A DNA stretch of 64,000 nt from the NCBI RefSeq assembly GCF_037038585.1, contig NC_092526.1:34237501-34301500 (forward strand), written 5' to 3'. Below are positions 62,858 through 64,000 of this stretch, piece after piece. The translations under genes were made by a program, and so were the position numbers. Source of the stretch: Patagioenas fasciata. Taxonomy: Eukaryota > Chordata > Aves > Columbiformes > Columbidae. The notes beneath the pieces are model-generated. The model saw only the letters and a list, made by a program, of their open reading frames with translations. It did not search any database and was not told the origin of the DNA. Every line of letters starts with the position of its first letter. Positions within the stretch are counted from its first letter, which is position 1.

Positions 62858-64000
62858 AAAGAAAGGTTTCTGGAAGGTAGGGTGTAAAAGCAAAACATAA
62901 ATAAGAAATATAAACACTTCCTTAAAACCATATTTGGTTTGTTTGTGAAAATAGCCCAGCAGCTTCACTGCCTCCCAACAGCAACTGACAGATTTTAGGG
63001 GAAAAGACATTAGTGCCCACAATGCTATTTTGCAGAATAACGTGGAAGAGGAAATCCAAAAAAACTAAGCGCACAATGCTGAAGACCTAGAGAGAGGTTT
63101 GCCTGGGGCAAACATCTCCTAAATGCTGTAATTACCATAAAAGGTCATCAGGGACACCTCCGCATGCAAGCTAAAAAGTTCATGTAAGCATTTCATGTGG
63201 TTAGTGCAGCTTTTTTAGCAAATGTAGCAAAGCTCTGACATTGAGCCATACAAGATGATATCAGCAAAGAGGTGTTTTCCTCAGAAAACACGTGTAAGAA
63301 AGCTGAGGACATTTAAGCACCTTCCAACTCTTTGCTATCTTGCTTTTCAACACAGCCATTAAAAAGAAAGTTCAAACCAACCAAAATGCAGGGTAAAAAG
63401 GAAAGGTTGCACATGCAGGACTTCATGTTGACTGAGCCACATCCTGAAAGGAGTACAAAAGAGTGCAGTCTGCAAATATAATTGGATTTAAGAGCCAAAT
63501 TCCTCCCAGGTGCTAGCTGCTGAGAGGTTATCATGTCCCACCCCCAGCCCAGGAGGGTTCCCCTGCATCCCTCTCTCCAGCAAAGGTCAGCGGGTGCCAG
63601 CTCTCCTGCCTGTGGTGCCCATGGGGTGGCACCTTCCCACAGCTGGACAACAACATGCACACTATGTGCTGCTTGCTCCGTGGTCCAGAGACAATGCGTG
63701 CTCCTCTCGGACATGGACATCGACACACACCAACACGCTGCTCTGCAGTTTTTTTGCATGTGGCTTAATTAAAGACAGATGCAAAGGGCGGTTTGCATGA
63801 ACATTTATCCTTAGGTGCTTCCCTCCCTGTGGCCGAGGAGTGAGATCAGGAGGATGGATCCCCCTCCCCAACACCCCACGGGACTGTCCATGGCGTCATG
63901 CCACATGTGGAGCAGTGTCCTCTCTTCTAAGACACTCCTAACAGCTCAGGGAGTGCTGAAGGACATGTGGGATGCTCCAAGCAAGGAGTCCTCCAAAACC

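Larger units (their letters stand above)
58851..64000. other. Intergenic, no gene supported
   Basis: No coding exon recognised. It contains the motif cluster near 60.1-60.2 kb, an A/C-rich tract near 60270-60300 and a G18 run (62840-62857). A 148-codon minus-strand frame (63313-63759) has no domain and overlaps frames on the other strand. Confidence 0.55.

Overview
The window looks like a piece of avian nuclear genome, or at least sauropsid. It holds one clear protein-coding gene, the atypical chemokine receptor ACKR3 (CXCR7), on the minus strand at 26453-27547. The bird assignment rests on three things: the receptor sequence itself, CR1-type LINE ends as the only interspersed repeats I can recognise, and very low overall repeat density. 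The rest is vertebrate non-coding DNA rich in homopolymer runs and A/C-rich or G/T-rich low-complexity tracts. I see no bacterial genes, operons, CRISPR arrays, phage or proviral coding regions.

The ACKR3 transcription unit can be rebuilt with fair confidence, reading right to left. A CpG island (about 31560-32115) contains a 16-bp palindromic pair of GC boxes (31963-31978) and a TATA box (31943-31950). A short untranslated exon 1 ends at a consensus donor at 31882/31881. A 4.3-kb intron runs to an acceptor at 27575. Exon 2 carries 27 nt of 5' UTR, the whole 364-codon reading frame, and an 860-nt 3' UTR that ends just past the single AATAAA (25612-25617). The 3' UTR carries a full 8-mer match to the miR-101 seed and a 7-mer match to the miR-200b/c/429 seed. 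A polypurine/A-rich tract of about 480 bp with a strong G-quadruplex motif lies directly upstream of the promoter.

Positions 1-25592 (3' flank) and about 32570-64000 (5' flank) have no gene I can support. The 3' flank has a CR1 end (870-1027), A/C- and G/T-rich blocks near 3.3-4.1 kb, a GC-rich stretch with long chance-like open frames (7.9-9.4 kb), a 22-bp tandem repeat (13385-13443) and one signal-peptide-like small ORF (15505-15702). The 5' flank has a second CR1 end (58706-58850), a near-ideal G-quadruplex (50847-50862), and several short stretches with clustered homeodomain, POU-octamer, SOX, GATA or E-box motifs that are candidate distal enhancers. In mammals ACKR3 lies in a gene-poor interval between IQCA1 and COPS8, so a near-empty window is expected.

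I did not find an undescribed biological system. The most useful leads are the promoter architecture, the loss of distal C-terminal phosphosites in the receptor compared with human, the enhancer-like motif clusters, and the isolated small secreted-type ORF.
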